From contig JAMORZ010000113.1 in assembly GCA_027063295.1 (NCBI GenBank), positions 1 through 8,964 on the forward strand: DNA of 8,964 bases, given 5' to 3'. The notes beneath the pieces were generated by a model. The model was not told where the DNA came from. It saw nothing but the letters and a program-made list of their open reading frames with translations, and did not search any database. The DNA comes from Sulfurimonas sp. GTDB lineage: Bacteria; Campylobacterota; Campylobacteria; Campylobacterales; Sulfurimonadaceae. This document shows positions 1 through 6,838 of this stretch, piece after piece (position 1 is the stretch's first letter; each line of letters starts with the position of its first letter). The position numbers and the translations under genes were made by a program.

Positions 1-16
1 AACCAAAGGTACTGTA

Positions 17-826
17 ATGAAAATAGCATTTATAGGTGATATCGTAGGACAACCTGGACGAAAGATGATACAACAGTATCTACCAAGTCTCAAAGAGGAG
101 CACAATATAGATTTTGTGATAGCAAACTATGAAAATGCATCACACGGTTTTGGTCTGACAATGAAAAACTGCGATGAGCTTTTTTCATATGGTATCGATG
201 TAATGACAGGGGGAAACCATAGCTGGGATAAAAAAGATATACTCCCCCTTTTTGATACTCGTGAGATACTCCGTCCACATAACTACCCAAAAGAAGTATC
301 AGGAACAGGATGTAAGGTGTATGAGGTAGCAGGAGAGAGTTTAGCAGTGCTTAATCTTATGGGGCACTATGGGCTTCCTATGTGTGACAATGCATTTCGT
401 TGTGCCAAAGAAAATGTTGAGAGGCTAAAAGCTGAAGGTATAAAAAATATTTTTATCGATTTTCATGCAGAGGCTACAAGTGAGATGAGAGCGATGATGA
501 TGCTTTTGCAGGGTGAGGTGAGTGGTATCATCGGTACACATACTCATGTGAGTAGTGATGATTTTCAGATAGCTTCATCTACAGCATACCTTAGTGACAT
601 AGGTCTTACAGGATGTAGAGATAATGTCATAGGGATGGATAGTAAAGTACCACTCAAACAGTTTCTCACAGGGATCAAAGGGCATTATGATATCCCTAAA
701 AAATGTAAAAAGATTTTGCAAATGGCTGTTCTTGAAATAAGTGAAGGAAAATGTAGTAGTGCTTATAAGCTCAAAATTTTTGATAATGGAAACATTATAA
801 AAACAGATGCCTGGGTGGAGCCCTAA
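17..826 (+). CDS. ymdB: YmdB-family metallophosphoesterase (TIGR00282-like)
   Basis: A cytoplasmic dimetal phosphoesterase of the YmdB family; characterised members hydrolyse 2',3'-cyclic nucleotides, and the Bacillus protein affects biofilm and RNA turnover. All expected ligands are visible: D8 in GDIVG, E39 and N40 in NYENAS, N67 and H68 in GGNHSWD, H150 in DFHAEATSE, and H175 and H177 in GTHTHV. They sit at the residue numbers I recall for B. subtilis YmdB. The family signature TAYLSDIGLTGCRDNVIGMD follows near residues 189-208. The 269 aa length is normal, with no signal peptide or membrane segment. The start is ATG with AAAGG at 5-9 and a 7-nt spacer. The neighbour is convergent and the gene's own upstream region lies outside the window, so its operon partners are unknown. 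Assignment to family is firm; the in vivo substrate is not known from sequence. Confidence 0.96.
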   Translation: MKIAFIGDIVGQPGRKMIQQYLPSLKEEHNIDFVIANYENASHGFGLTMKNCDELFSYGIDVMTGGNHSWDKKDILPLFDTREILRPHNYPKEVSGTGCKVYEVAGESLAVLNLMGHYGLPMCDNAFRCAKENVERLKAEGIKNIFIDFHAEATSEMRAMMMLLQGEVSGIIGTHTHVSSDDFQIASSTAYLSDIGLTGCRDNVIGMDSKVPLKQFLTGIKGHYDIPKKCKKILQMAVLEISEGKCSSAYKLKIFDNGNIIKTDAWVEP

Positions 827-1284
827 GCTGCTGTTATCTGATAGTACTTATCATTTGCAAGATAGGTATTGATCATTGTTGAACGAAGAGATTTTTCCGC
901 CATTGTTTGAGCCTCCTTTGGTAGTCTTTTGTTGATTTTTGGTGTCATATCTATAGCAATATGAGGTTTAGGAACGACAGAAAAAAGTTTTTTATTGTAA
1001 GAATATGCTTCTGTTGCACTGGAAAATTTTTGCAATTTTTTAAAATTTTGAGAATCTGTTTTTTGTTGCAAATCTTGGTGCATTTTTTGCTGATTGCTGA
1101 GTACTTTGTAGTTTGAGATATAGTTTAGAGGAAGGTTGGATGAAGTTTGTTGAACAACTGTAGTTGATGTAAACGCAGTATGAAAACTACTTTTTTGTTT
1201 TACTTCACCCTCAGAGACTTTATCTTTAGGATATTTAGAGATGGTATTTGGATTGATATATGTAGAGTATGATGAGACAAACAT
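823..1284 (-). CDS. conserved-looking hypothetical protein, 153 aa
   Basis: I do not recognise this protein. It is intact: ATG at 1284-1282, a strong Shine-Dalgarno (GGAGGA on the minus strand, 1292-1297) with a 7-nt spacer, and an extended -10 promoter upstream, so it is very likely expressed. There is no signal peptide or membrane segment. The N-terminal ~90 residues are polar and rich in S, T, N, Q and K, probably disordered. Residues ~90-153 are more structured, with PHIAIDMTPKINKRLP followed by a likely helix and the tail NTYLANDKYYQITAA, which looks like a conserved block. It is one of only two genes outside the secretion operon, and its stop codon overlaps the stop of the YmdB gene on the other strand by 4 nt (823-826). 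It is divergent from the secretion operon, so it could share regulation with it, but nothing in the sequence gives a function. Confidence 0.85.
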   Translation of the reverse strand: MFVSSYSTYINPNTISKYPKDKVSEGEVKQKSSFHTAFTSTTVVQQTSSNLPLNYISNYKVLSNQQKMHQDLQQKTDSQNFKKLQKFSSATEAYSYNKKLFSVVPKPHIAIDMTPKINKRLPKEAQTMAEKSLRSTMINTYLANDKYYQITAA

Positions 1285-1321
1285 AATCTAATCCTCCATT
1301 TCTTTTTAATTTTATGTAATT

Positions 1322-1333
1322 ATTATAACATAT
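1322..1333 (-). promoter_or_regulatory. extended -10 promoter for the leftward hypothetical gene
   Basis: Read on the minus strand, the segment is ATATGTTATAAT: a perfect TATAAT (1327-1322) preceded by the TGn element of an extended -10. No TTGACA-like -35 is seen at the usual distance, and the upstream DNA is A/T-rich; both are typical of Campylobacterota housekeeping promoters. Transcription would start near 1315, about 30 nt before the ATG at 1284. Confidence 0.6.
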
Positions 1334-1384
1334 TTTTAAAAACTGCCGATATGGTTCAAAATTTTATTAGCTTATGTTTTTATG

Positions 1385-1427
1385 TTAAGTTTATTTTTGT
1401 GTATCAATTTTAATTCAATAAACTTAA
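1385..1427. promoter_or_regulatory. perfect 11-bp inverted repeat, candidate operator
   Basis: TTAAGTTTATT at 1385-1395 is exactly reverse-complementary to AATAAACTTAA at 1417-1427, with 21 bp between the arms. The arm centres are 32 bp apart, close to three helical turns, and the right arm ends 2 bp before the operon's -10 box, covering the -35 region. This placement suits a repressor or activator site. The arms are AT-rich, so chance cannot be excluded, and the long A/T loop with no T-run after it argues against a terminator. No protein can be assigned; the LuxR-type regulator at the operon end is one candidate. Confidence 0.4.
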
Positions 1428-1429
1428 GG

Positions 1430-1435
1430 TATAAT
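1430..1435 (+). promoter_or_regulatory. -10 box of the type I secretion operon promoter
   Basis: A consensus TATAAT lies 28 bp before the ATG at 1464, placing the transcription start near 1442 and giving a 5' leader of about 22 nt that holds the ribosome binding site (AAGGGGAG, 1452-1459). No TTGACA-like -35 lies 16-18 bp upstream; the region is T/A-rich, as usual in Campylobacterota. It is the only convincing promoter upstream of the five secretion genes. Confidence 0.6.
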
Positions 1436-1463
1436 GTAGCGATTTATTAGCAAGGGGAGATTG

Positions 1464-3485
1464 ATGGTAAAAAACGGTTTTAAGTTTTTACTCTCAAGTT
1501 GTTTTATCTGGGGTGTTTCACTTCATGCACTAACACTCAAAGAGAGTGTAATTGAAGCGATAGAAACCAATCCTGTAGTACAGGAGAGATTAAAGAACTA
1601 TAGAGCAACACAACAAGACTTGGGGATTGCTGAAGCAGAGTATTACCCTAGCTTGGATTTTAGAGCAGCTGTTGGATACACAAAAGCGGGTGCTTTAAAG
1701 ACTGATGTTCCTGGTGATGCATGGAACCATGGTATTGATGAAAAATCATACAGCAATTATGAATCTTCTCTTGTCTTAACTCAGAATCTTTTTGATGGTT
1801 TTTCTACAATGAATAAAGTGGACTATCAAGAAGCTCGTATCTTGGCAGCTGCATATAACTATGTGGAAAAAGCAAATGATATCGCGTTTCAGATGACAAA
1901 AGCATATCTTGATGTGATGAAAGCATACGAACTCCTTCAAACAGCCAAAGAGAATGTTCAGATCAACAAATCTATCTACAAAAAAGTGAAAGATCTTTAT
2001 GATTCAGGGCTTACGACAGATTCAGAGGTGAAGAAGATCCAATCAGCTCTTTCCCTTGCTCGTTCAAACTTAACGGTACAAAGAAACAATACACGAGATA
2101 GCGAATATACTTTCCGTCGTATTCTTGGGCGTATGCCAGATATAACTACAATGGAAAAACCAAACTTTGATATCCCTATGCCAGACAGCATAGAAAGAGC
2201 AGCACTCTATTCTGTTAATCATAACCCATCACTCCTTGTAAGCCGTTACAACATCAAAGGTGCACAGTCACTTTATGAGCAAAACAAAAAAGAGTTCTAT
2301 CCAAAGGTTGATTTAGAGATAAGCCAAAACTTTAACGATAACGATACTGATAGTGGTGTTACAGGCTTTGATAGTATAGATGATAGATTTCGTGTTCGTT
2401 TTGTATTGAACTACAATATCTTCCGTGGTGGTGCAGATAGTGCAAATACTCAGAAGCTTATCTCAAAAGTAAATCAAGAGATTGAGATCAAACGCGATCT
2501 TAAACGTCAGGTGATAGAGGGGCTTGATCTCTCATGGAATGCTTATGAGATGATCGCAATGCAACTTAAAGATCTTAAAGAGTATCGTGGGTTCTCAGAA
2601 AAAACACTTGAACTTTACAAAGAAGAGTATGACCTTGGTCGTCGTTCACTTCTTGATCTGCTTTCATCACAAAATGATGTTATTAATGCAAGAAGTCAGA
2701 TTATTAGCGCGGAGTATGCATTACTCTTTGCGAAATATCGTATTTTAGATGCTATGGGGTTACTACCTTTGGCAGTTGTGGGTGATACAAAAACATTTAC
2801 AGCAAGAGTTAATCTTTATACAGGTGCAGAAGCTGAAGAAGTACTAGATACACTTCCAGTAAAGCTTGATGCTGATGGTGATAATATCGTTGACAATGAA
2901 GATCTGTGTGATAACTCTCTTCAAGAGAACAACATCATGCCTTATGGGTGTGTGAAGATTAAAAAAGATGGTGATGGTGATGGTGTTTTAGATGCTAAAG
3001 ACAAATGTCCATTAACACCAAAAAATGTAGATGTATCAAGTGATGGTTGTGCCATCGATAGTGATATGGATGGTGTTGAAGACTATAAAGATAGTTGTTT
3101 GAATACTCCACTTGGTTATGATGTTGACCAAGAGGGGTGTGCAAGCTCCACTACGATTACAATTAATTTTGCAAGAAATAGTGCGGAACTTCCTGATAGT
3201 ACTAAAGACAAGGTTAAAGAATTTGCGGAGTTTATGAAAAAAAACCTTGCCTTTAGTGCGATTATTGTTGGGCATACAAGTAGAAACAAATCAAGTAAGG
3301 CTGATTTTAACTTAAGGCTTTCAAAACAAAGAGCAGAAGCTTTTAAAAATGCACTTGTAAAACTTGGTGTTTCTGCAGATCGTTTAGAAACAGATGGAAG
3401 AGGTTATGATGAACCGATTGCAGATAACTCTACTGTTGAAGGAAGATACCTCAATAGACGAGTGGAAATACTTCTCTCAAAATAA
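1464..3485 (+). CDS. TolC-family outer-membrane exporter fused to TSP3 repeats and an OmpA domain
   Basis: Outer-membrane exit duct of the secretion system. I chose ATG 1464 (673 aa) rather than TTG 1461 because it is better spaced from AAGGGGAG. Residues 1-22 look like a Sec signal peptide ending at LHA. Residues ~23-440 form a TolC/AggA/LapE-type efflux domain: two homologous halves rich in long amphipathic helices, with typical stretches such as LTQNLFDGFSTMNKVDY and YNIFRGGADSANTQKLISK. Residues ~469-561 hold three aspartate-rich TSP3 calcium-binding repeats. Residues ~565-673 are an OmpA C-terminal domain with LSKQRA, GRGYDEP and NRRVEIL. The usual GHTD motif is GHTS here: S606 replaces the Asp expected to contact diaminopimelate, and two residues are inserted before R623. 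Plain TolC proteins are about 450 aa, so the ~230-residue tail is a real extension. First gene of the operon; the next starts 16 nt downstream. Confidence 0.93.
   Translation: MVKNGFKFLLSSCFIWGVSLHALTLKESVIEAIETNPVVQERLKNYRATQQDLGIAEAEYYPSLDFRAAVGYTKAGALKTDVPGDAWNHGIDEKSYSNYESSLVLTQNLFDGFSTMNKVDYQEARILAAAYNYVEKANDIAFQMTKAYLDVMKAYELLQTAKENVQINKSIYKKVKDLYDSGLTTDSEVKKIQSALSLARSNLTVQRNNTRDSEYTFRRILGRMPDITTMEKPNFDIPMPDSIERAALYSVNHNPSLLVSRYNIKGAQSLYEQNKKEFYPKVDLEISQNFNDNDTDSGVTGFDSIDDRFRVRFVLNYNIFRGGADSANTQKLISKVNQEIEIKRDLKRQVIEGLDLSWNAYEMIAMQLKDLKEYRGFSEKTLELYKEEYDLGRRSLLDLLSSQNDVINARSQIISAEYALLFAKYRILDAMGLLPLAVVGDTKTFTARVNLYTGAEAEEVLDTLPVKLDADGDNIVDNEDLCDNSLQENNIMPYGCVKIKKDGDGDGVLDAKDKCPLTPKNVDVSSDGCAIDSDMDGVEDYKDSCLNTPLGYDVDQEGCASSTTITINFARNSAELPDSTKDKVKEFAEFMKKNLAFSAIIVGHTSRNKSSKADFNLRLSKQRAEAFKNALVKLGVSADRLETDGRGYDEPIADNSTVEGRYLNRRVEILLSK
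2868..3146 (+). repeat. three TSP3 calcium-binding repeats in the TolC fusion
   Basis: Three tandem units, each with a DxDxDxxxDxxDxC core and a closing Gly-Cys. The second and third units are 30 residues; the first is 33 because of an IKK insertion. The second opens with three copies of GATGGT (2967-2984), giving DGDGDG. Such repeats bind calcium and act as rigid linkers between an outer-membrane part and an OmpA domain. Confidence 0.85.
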
Positions 3486-3501
3486 GACAAGGATTAACAA
3501 T

Positions 3502-4686
3502 ATGAAAATGGTAGTTATAAAATTTTTTATTTTATTATTTGGTATCTCTTTACTTCAGGCAGGGACATACGATGATTATTATACTGTACTAAAAGATAAA
3601 CACCCTAAAAAATCTAATGATAATACTCTTATGATGGGGACTTTTGCAGAGATTATCCGTTTTGATCCAATACATTTTGACGATGATCAGTTAGATGAGG
3701 GTGAATATAAAAATATTAATGAAATAGCAGATAGAATTGAAAGTTTTGTAGAAGCTGAACGTAAGATTTTAGTGAGCATTATAGGGTATACAAACGAAGC
3801 CACTGATGATCCAAATGAGAAAGCCATCGATTCTCAAACGTATGCAAATGCTATTCAAAATATTTTTCGTGACCATGAAGATACAAATAGTACATTAAAA
3901 CGTTCTAAAAGATATGCACAGATTGTAAGAGATATTTTAGTAGATGAACAGATTGATGAGTCTTTGTTAAAAGTAGAATACCGTGGTGGAATGGATTTGG
4001 CTTATACTGACGAGTCAGAAGAGTCTAGAGATCTTTCAAATCGTGTTGCAGTTACTATCTATGTTTATGAAGTTGAAGATATTGATAGTGATAAAGATGG
4101 TGTATTTGATAAATACGATAGATGTGATGGAACACCAAGAAACTCAAAAGTAGATAAACTTGGTTGCCCAATCGATAGTGATAGAGATGGTGTACTTGAT
4201 TATAAAGATGAATGTACAAATACACCAAAAGGGATAGAAGTCAACTATGTAGGATGCCCGATCGATACAGACAATGACGGTGTAGCAGACTATAAAGATG
4301 CTTGTCCAGATACTGCACAAGGTGTTACCGTAGATCCAAACGGATGTCCTATTAAGCAGACATTGGCACTCCATTTTAAGCCAAACTCTGATAAAATTTT
4401 AGCAGAGTCTGAGCCTATTATTGAAAACTTTGCGAACTTCTTGAAGAAAAATAAAGCTTATAAAGTTGAGATTATTGGGCATACAGATAGTGTAGGAAAG
4501 GCCGCAATCAATATGAAGCTTTCTGAACAAAGGGCAGCAATGGCGAAAAAAGCACTTGTTGCAAAAGGGATTGACCCCTCAAGGATCACAACACGTGGTC
4601 GTGGAGAGTTAGATCCTATCGCAAGTAATAGAACAAAAAAGGGTCGTAAAGCAAATCGACGTATTGAGATTAAACTCTCTTTTTAA
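3502..4686 (+). CDS. periplasmic OmpA-family protein with two OmpA-like domains and TSP3 linker
   Basis: A likely peptidoglycan-binding accessory of the exporter; OmpA-like genes occur in the same place in AggA/Lap-type operons. I chose ATG 3502 (394 aa): AAGGA lies at 3489-3493 with an 8-nt spacer and a clear signal peptide follows (MKMVVIKFFILLFGISLLQA). The upstream in-frame ATG at 3394 would overlap the preceding gene by 92 nt with no signal at its N-terminus. No lipobox is seen. Residues ~54-190 look like a divergent OmpA domain (GYTNE, YAQIVRDIL, LSNRVAVTIYV). Residues 195-284 are three exact 30-residue TSP3 repeats. Residues ~285-394 are a canonical OmpA C-terminal domain: GHTDSVG with D329, LSEQRA with R344, then GRGELDP and NRRIEIKL. 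It has no obvious beta-barrel. The ABC gene starts 10 nt downstream. Confidence 0.92.
   Translation: MKMVVIKFFILLFGISLLQAGTYDDYYTVLKDKHPKKSNDNTLMMGTFAEIIRFDPIHFDDDQLDEGEYKNINEIADRIESFVEAERKILVSIIGYTNEATDDPNEKAIDSQTYANAIQNIFRDHEDTNSTLKRSKRYAQIVRDILVDEQIDESLLKVEYRGGMDLAYTDESEESRDLSNRVAVTIYVYEVEDIDSDKDGVFDKYDRCDGTPRNSKVDKLGCPIDSDRDGVLDYKDECTNTPKGIEVNYVGCPIDTDNDGVADYKDACPDTAQGVTVDPNGCPIKQTLALHFKPNSDKILAESEPIIENFANFLKKNKAYKVEIIGHTDSVGKAAINMKLSEQRAAMAKKALVAKGIDPSRITTRGRGELDPIASNRTKKGRKANRRIEIKLSF
4084..4353 (+). repeat. three 90-bp TSP3 repeats in the OmpA-family protein
   Basis: Three consecutive units of exactly 30 residues, opening DSDKDGV, DSDRDGV and DTDNDGV; the three GC pairs closing the units are all followed by PI. 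Period and sequence match the TSP3 units of the upstream fusion gene; both genes share the 13-nt string ATCGATAGTGATA at a unit start, suggesting common ancestry or exchange of the linker between the two genes. Confidence 0.88.
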
Positions 4687-4696
4687 AAGGAATTAA

Positions 4697-6838
4697 ATGA
4701 CTGAATATAGTTTTACTGTACATGAAGACTCATTACTTGATGTACTTGTACTCTACACAAAGTTATTTCATAAGCCTTTTTCAAAAGAAGCTCTTTTAAC
4801 AGGGCTACCGATTAATGATGGAGAGACTATCTTTTCAAAAGATAGCTCGAAATCTCTTTTTTCTCGTGTTGCAGCTCGTGCAGGGCTAAAATCTACTTTA
4901 GTACAAAAAGATTTAGACAGCATTCTTTCTTTACACCTTCCAATGATTTTGCTTTTAAGTAATGATAATGTTTGTATCTTAGAAAAATTTAATGATGATA
5001 AGACAGAAGCAAAAATCATCTATCCAGAAGGTGATGGTTTAGAGCAGTGGGTGCCAATAGAGGAACTAGATAAAGAGTATCTAGGTTTTGGTTTTATGCT
5101 CAAAAAAGAGTTTGTTTATGAGGATCAAAATAGTAGAACATTACAGATCAATCAAAAACATTGGTTTTGGGACACTCTAAAATTATCTCGCTCGATTTAC
5201 AGAGATGTTCTTTGGGCATCTTTATTGATAAATATTTTTGTTCTTGCGACTCCTCTTTTTACAATGAATGTGTATGATAGAGTTATTCCAAACAATGCAG
5301 AAGAGACACTCCTCGTTTTTTCAATAGGGATTATTCTTGTTTATCTTTTAGATTTTTTCTTAAAATTCACTAGAGGGTATCTTTTAGAATTAGCTGCAAA
5401 AAAGAGTGATATTATCATGTCCTCAATTGTTTTTGAAAAAGTTTTAGATTTAAAGATGGCAGTACATCCAAAATCGGTTGGTTCATTTGCAAACAACCTC
5501 AAAAACTTTGAATCAGTAAGAGCCTTCTTTGCAACAGCAACAATGACTGCTATGATTGATCTGCCTTTTGCACTTATCTTTTTGTGTGTTATCTATTATA
5601 TTGGTGGACTTCTTGTTCTTGTTCCTCTTGCAACAATGTTACTTATTTTGATTTATGCCCTTATTATTAAAAAACCTCTTCGTGAAAGTATAGAGAGCTC
5701 CCATGTAGCAAGTGCAAAGAAAAATGGAATTTTAATTGAAACACTTCAAAATATTGAAACAGTTAAGTCGATGTCAATGGCTTCTAAACAGCAATGGATG
5801 TGGGAAGAATCATCTGGAGAGATTGCTGAGAAAAACTTAAAATCAAGATTGTTAGCTTCTTCCATCCCAAATGTGACAAACTTGTTTATCCAACTCAATA
5901 CAGTGTTTGTTGTTGTATTTGGTGTATATCTTATCAAAGAGTTTGATCTTACAATGGGTGGCTTGATCGCTGTTATGATCTTAACATCAAGAACAGTCGC
6001 TCCTATGGGACAGGCTGCAGCACTGATATCAACTTATGCAGATGCTAAAAGTGCTTATGAAACACTAGATAATATCATCTCTCAAGAGTGTGAACGTCCA
6101 GAGGGTAAAGAGTTTGTTCAGCGCTCTAAATTTAAAGGGAAAATTGAGTTTCAAGATGTATGTTTTAACTATCCAGGTACTGAAGTTCCGGCACTTCATA
6201 AAGTAAGTTTTGTGATTGAACCTGGAGAGAAAGTAGCTATTATTGGTCGTATAGGATCAGGAAAGAGTACAATCGCGAAGTTGATTTTAAAGTTATATGA
6301 ACCTACAAGTGGAAAGATTTTGATCGATGGAACAGATATTTCCCAAATCGATCCTGCTGACATTCGTCGCTATATCTCTTATGTGCCACAAGATGTACAT
6401 CTCTTTAAAGGGACACTGAAAGAAAATATTATATCATCAGAGATACATCCACATACCGATGATGTGATTAAAGCTGCTCAGATTAGTACAGCAGAAGAGT
6501 TTATTGCTAAACATCCTTTAGGGTATGATATGCCTATTGGTGAGCGTGGAGCAGGACTCTCAGGTGGACAACGTCAAAGTGTAGGAATCGCTCGTGCATT
6601 ATTGCAAGATAGCTCTATTATGTTGATGGATGAACCAAGTAACTCCATGGATCAAACCACAGAAGCAATACTGTTAAAAAATCTCAAAGAGTCCCTTAAA
6701 GATGAAACGTTGGTGCTTATTACTCAAAAATATTCTTTATTGGATATTACAGATAGAGTTTTAGTGATGCACCATTCTAAACTAATTTTAGATGATACAA
6801 AAGAGAAGATCTTGAAAAAACTTGGCGGGGGTGCATAA
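4697..6838 (+). CDS. type I secretion ABC permease/ATPase (LapB/RtxB/LssB type)
   Basis: Inner-membrane energy unit of the exporter, 713 aa, the normal size for this class. Residues ~1-140 are a C39-peptidase-like domain that has lost the catalytic triad: there is no Cys near the N-terminus, the His position is N91 (NDNVCIL), and the Asp-Pro position is Y109-P110. It should dock substrate, not cut it. Six membrane helices lie at about 171-193, 203-225, two within 290-325, and two within 393-440, starting with the class-typical ATPLFTMNVYDRVIPNNA. The ATPase domain (~480-713) has Walker A GRIGSGKST (517-525), Q-loop YVPQDVHLFKGT, signature LSGGQRQ (621-627) and Walker B LMDEP (D645, E646). The H-loop His is Q677 in LITQK, 31 residues after E646, the same spacing as E631-H662 in HlyB. 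SD AAAAGGA is 5 nt before the ATG. Its stop overlaps the next start (TAATG). Confidence 0.95.
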   Translation: MTEYSFTVHEDSLLDVLVLYTKLFHKPFSKEALLTGLPINDGETIFSKDSSKSLFSRVAARAGLKSTLVQKDLDSILSLHLPMILLLSNDNVCILEKFNDDKTEAKIIYPEGDGLEQWVPIEELDKEYLGFGFMLKKEFVYEDQNSRTLQINQKHWFWDTLKLSRSIYRDVLWASLLINIFVLATPLFTMNVYDRVIPNNAEETLLVFSIGIILVYLLDFFLKFTRGYLLELAAKKSDIIMSSIVFEKVLDLKMAVHPKSVGSFANNLKNFESVRAFFATATMTAMIDLPFALIFLCVIYYIGGLLVLVPLATMLLILIYALIIKKPLRESIESSHVASAKKNGILIETLQNIETVKSMSMASKQQWMWEESSGEIAEKNLKSRLLASSIPNVTNLFIQLNTVFVVVFGVYLIKEFDLTMGGLIAVMILTSRTVAPMGQAAALISTYADAKSAYETLDNIISQECERPEGKEFVQRSKFKGKIEFQDVCFNYPGTEVPALHKVSFVIEPGEKVAIIGRIGSGKSTIAKLILKLYEPTSGKILIDGTDISQIDPADIRRYISYVPQDVHLFKGTLKENIISSEIHPHTDDVIKAAQISTAEEFIAKHPLGYDMPIGERGAGLSGGQRQSVGIARALLQDSSIMLMDEPSNSMDQTTEAILLKNLKESLKDETLVLITQKYSLLDITDRVLVMHHSKLILDDTKEKILKKLGGGA

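Noticed and set aside
90..290. Minus-strand open frame inside the YmdB gene, and similar short ones at 1997-2191, 4768-5019, 5746-5937, 7401-7586 and 8308-8544
   Set aside because: All lie fully within well-supported genes on the other strand and resemble no known protein.
839..853. Small palindrome TGATA-GTACT-TATCA near the convergent gene ends
   Set aside because: The arms are only 5 bp, AT-rich, inside coding sequence, and lack a T-run; not a convincing terminator.
1345..1352. GCCGATAT resembling a sigma-28 -10 element pointing into the secretion operon
   Set aside because: The matching -35 position (1326-1333, TAACATAT) fits poorly, and a consensus TATAAT lies closer to the gene.
1461..1463. 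TTG as start of the TolC-OmpA gene
   Set aside because: The ATG immediately after it is better spaced from AAGGGGAG; the choice changes only one residue.
1491..1502. Possible lipobox (LSSC, residues 10-13) in the TolC-OmpA signal peptide
   Set aside because: The hydrophobic stretch before the Cys is only about three residues and continues past it to LHA, so a normal Sec signal peptide fits better.
3394..3501. Upstream in-frame ATG for the OmpA-family gene, giving 430 aa
   Set aside because: It would overlap the TolC-OmpA gene by 92 nt and bury the signal peptide; ATG 3502 has AAGGA at good spacing and a clear signal sequence.
2868..4353. Regular repeats considered as a CRISPR array or non-coding repeat
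   Set aside because: They are in-frame protein repeats (TSP3) with diverged codons and no spacers.
3036..4374. Minus-strand open frames opposite the TSP3 regions (3036-3275 and 4144-4374)
   Set aside because: They are antisense shadows of the GAT-rich repeats, with no ribosome binding site or protein-like composition.
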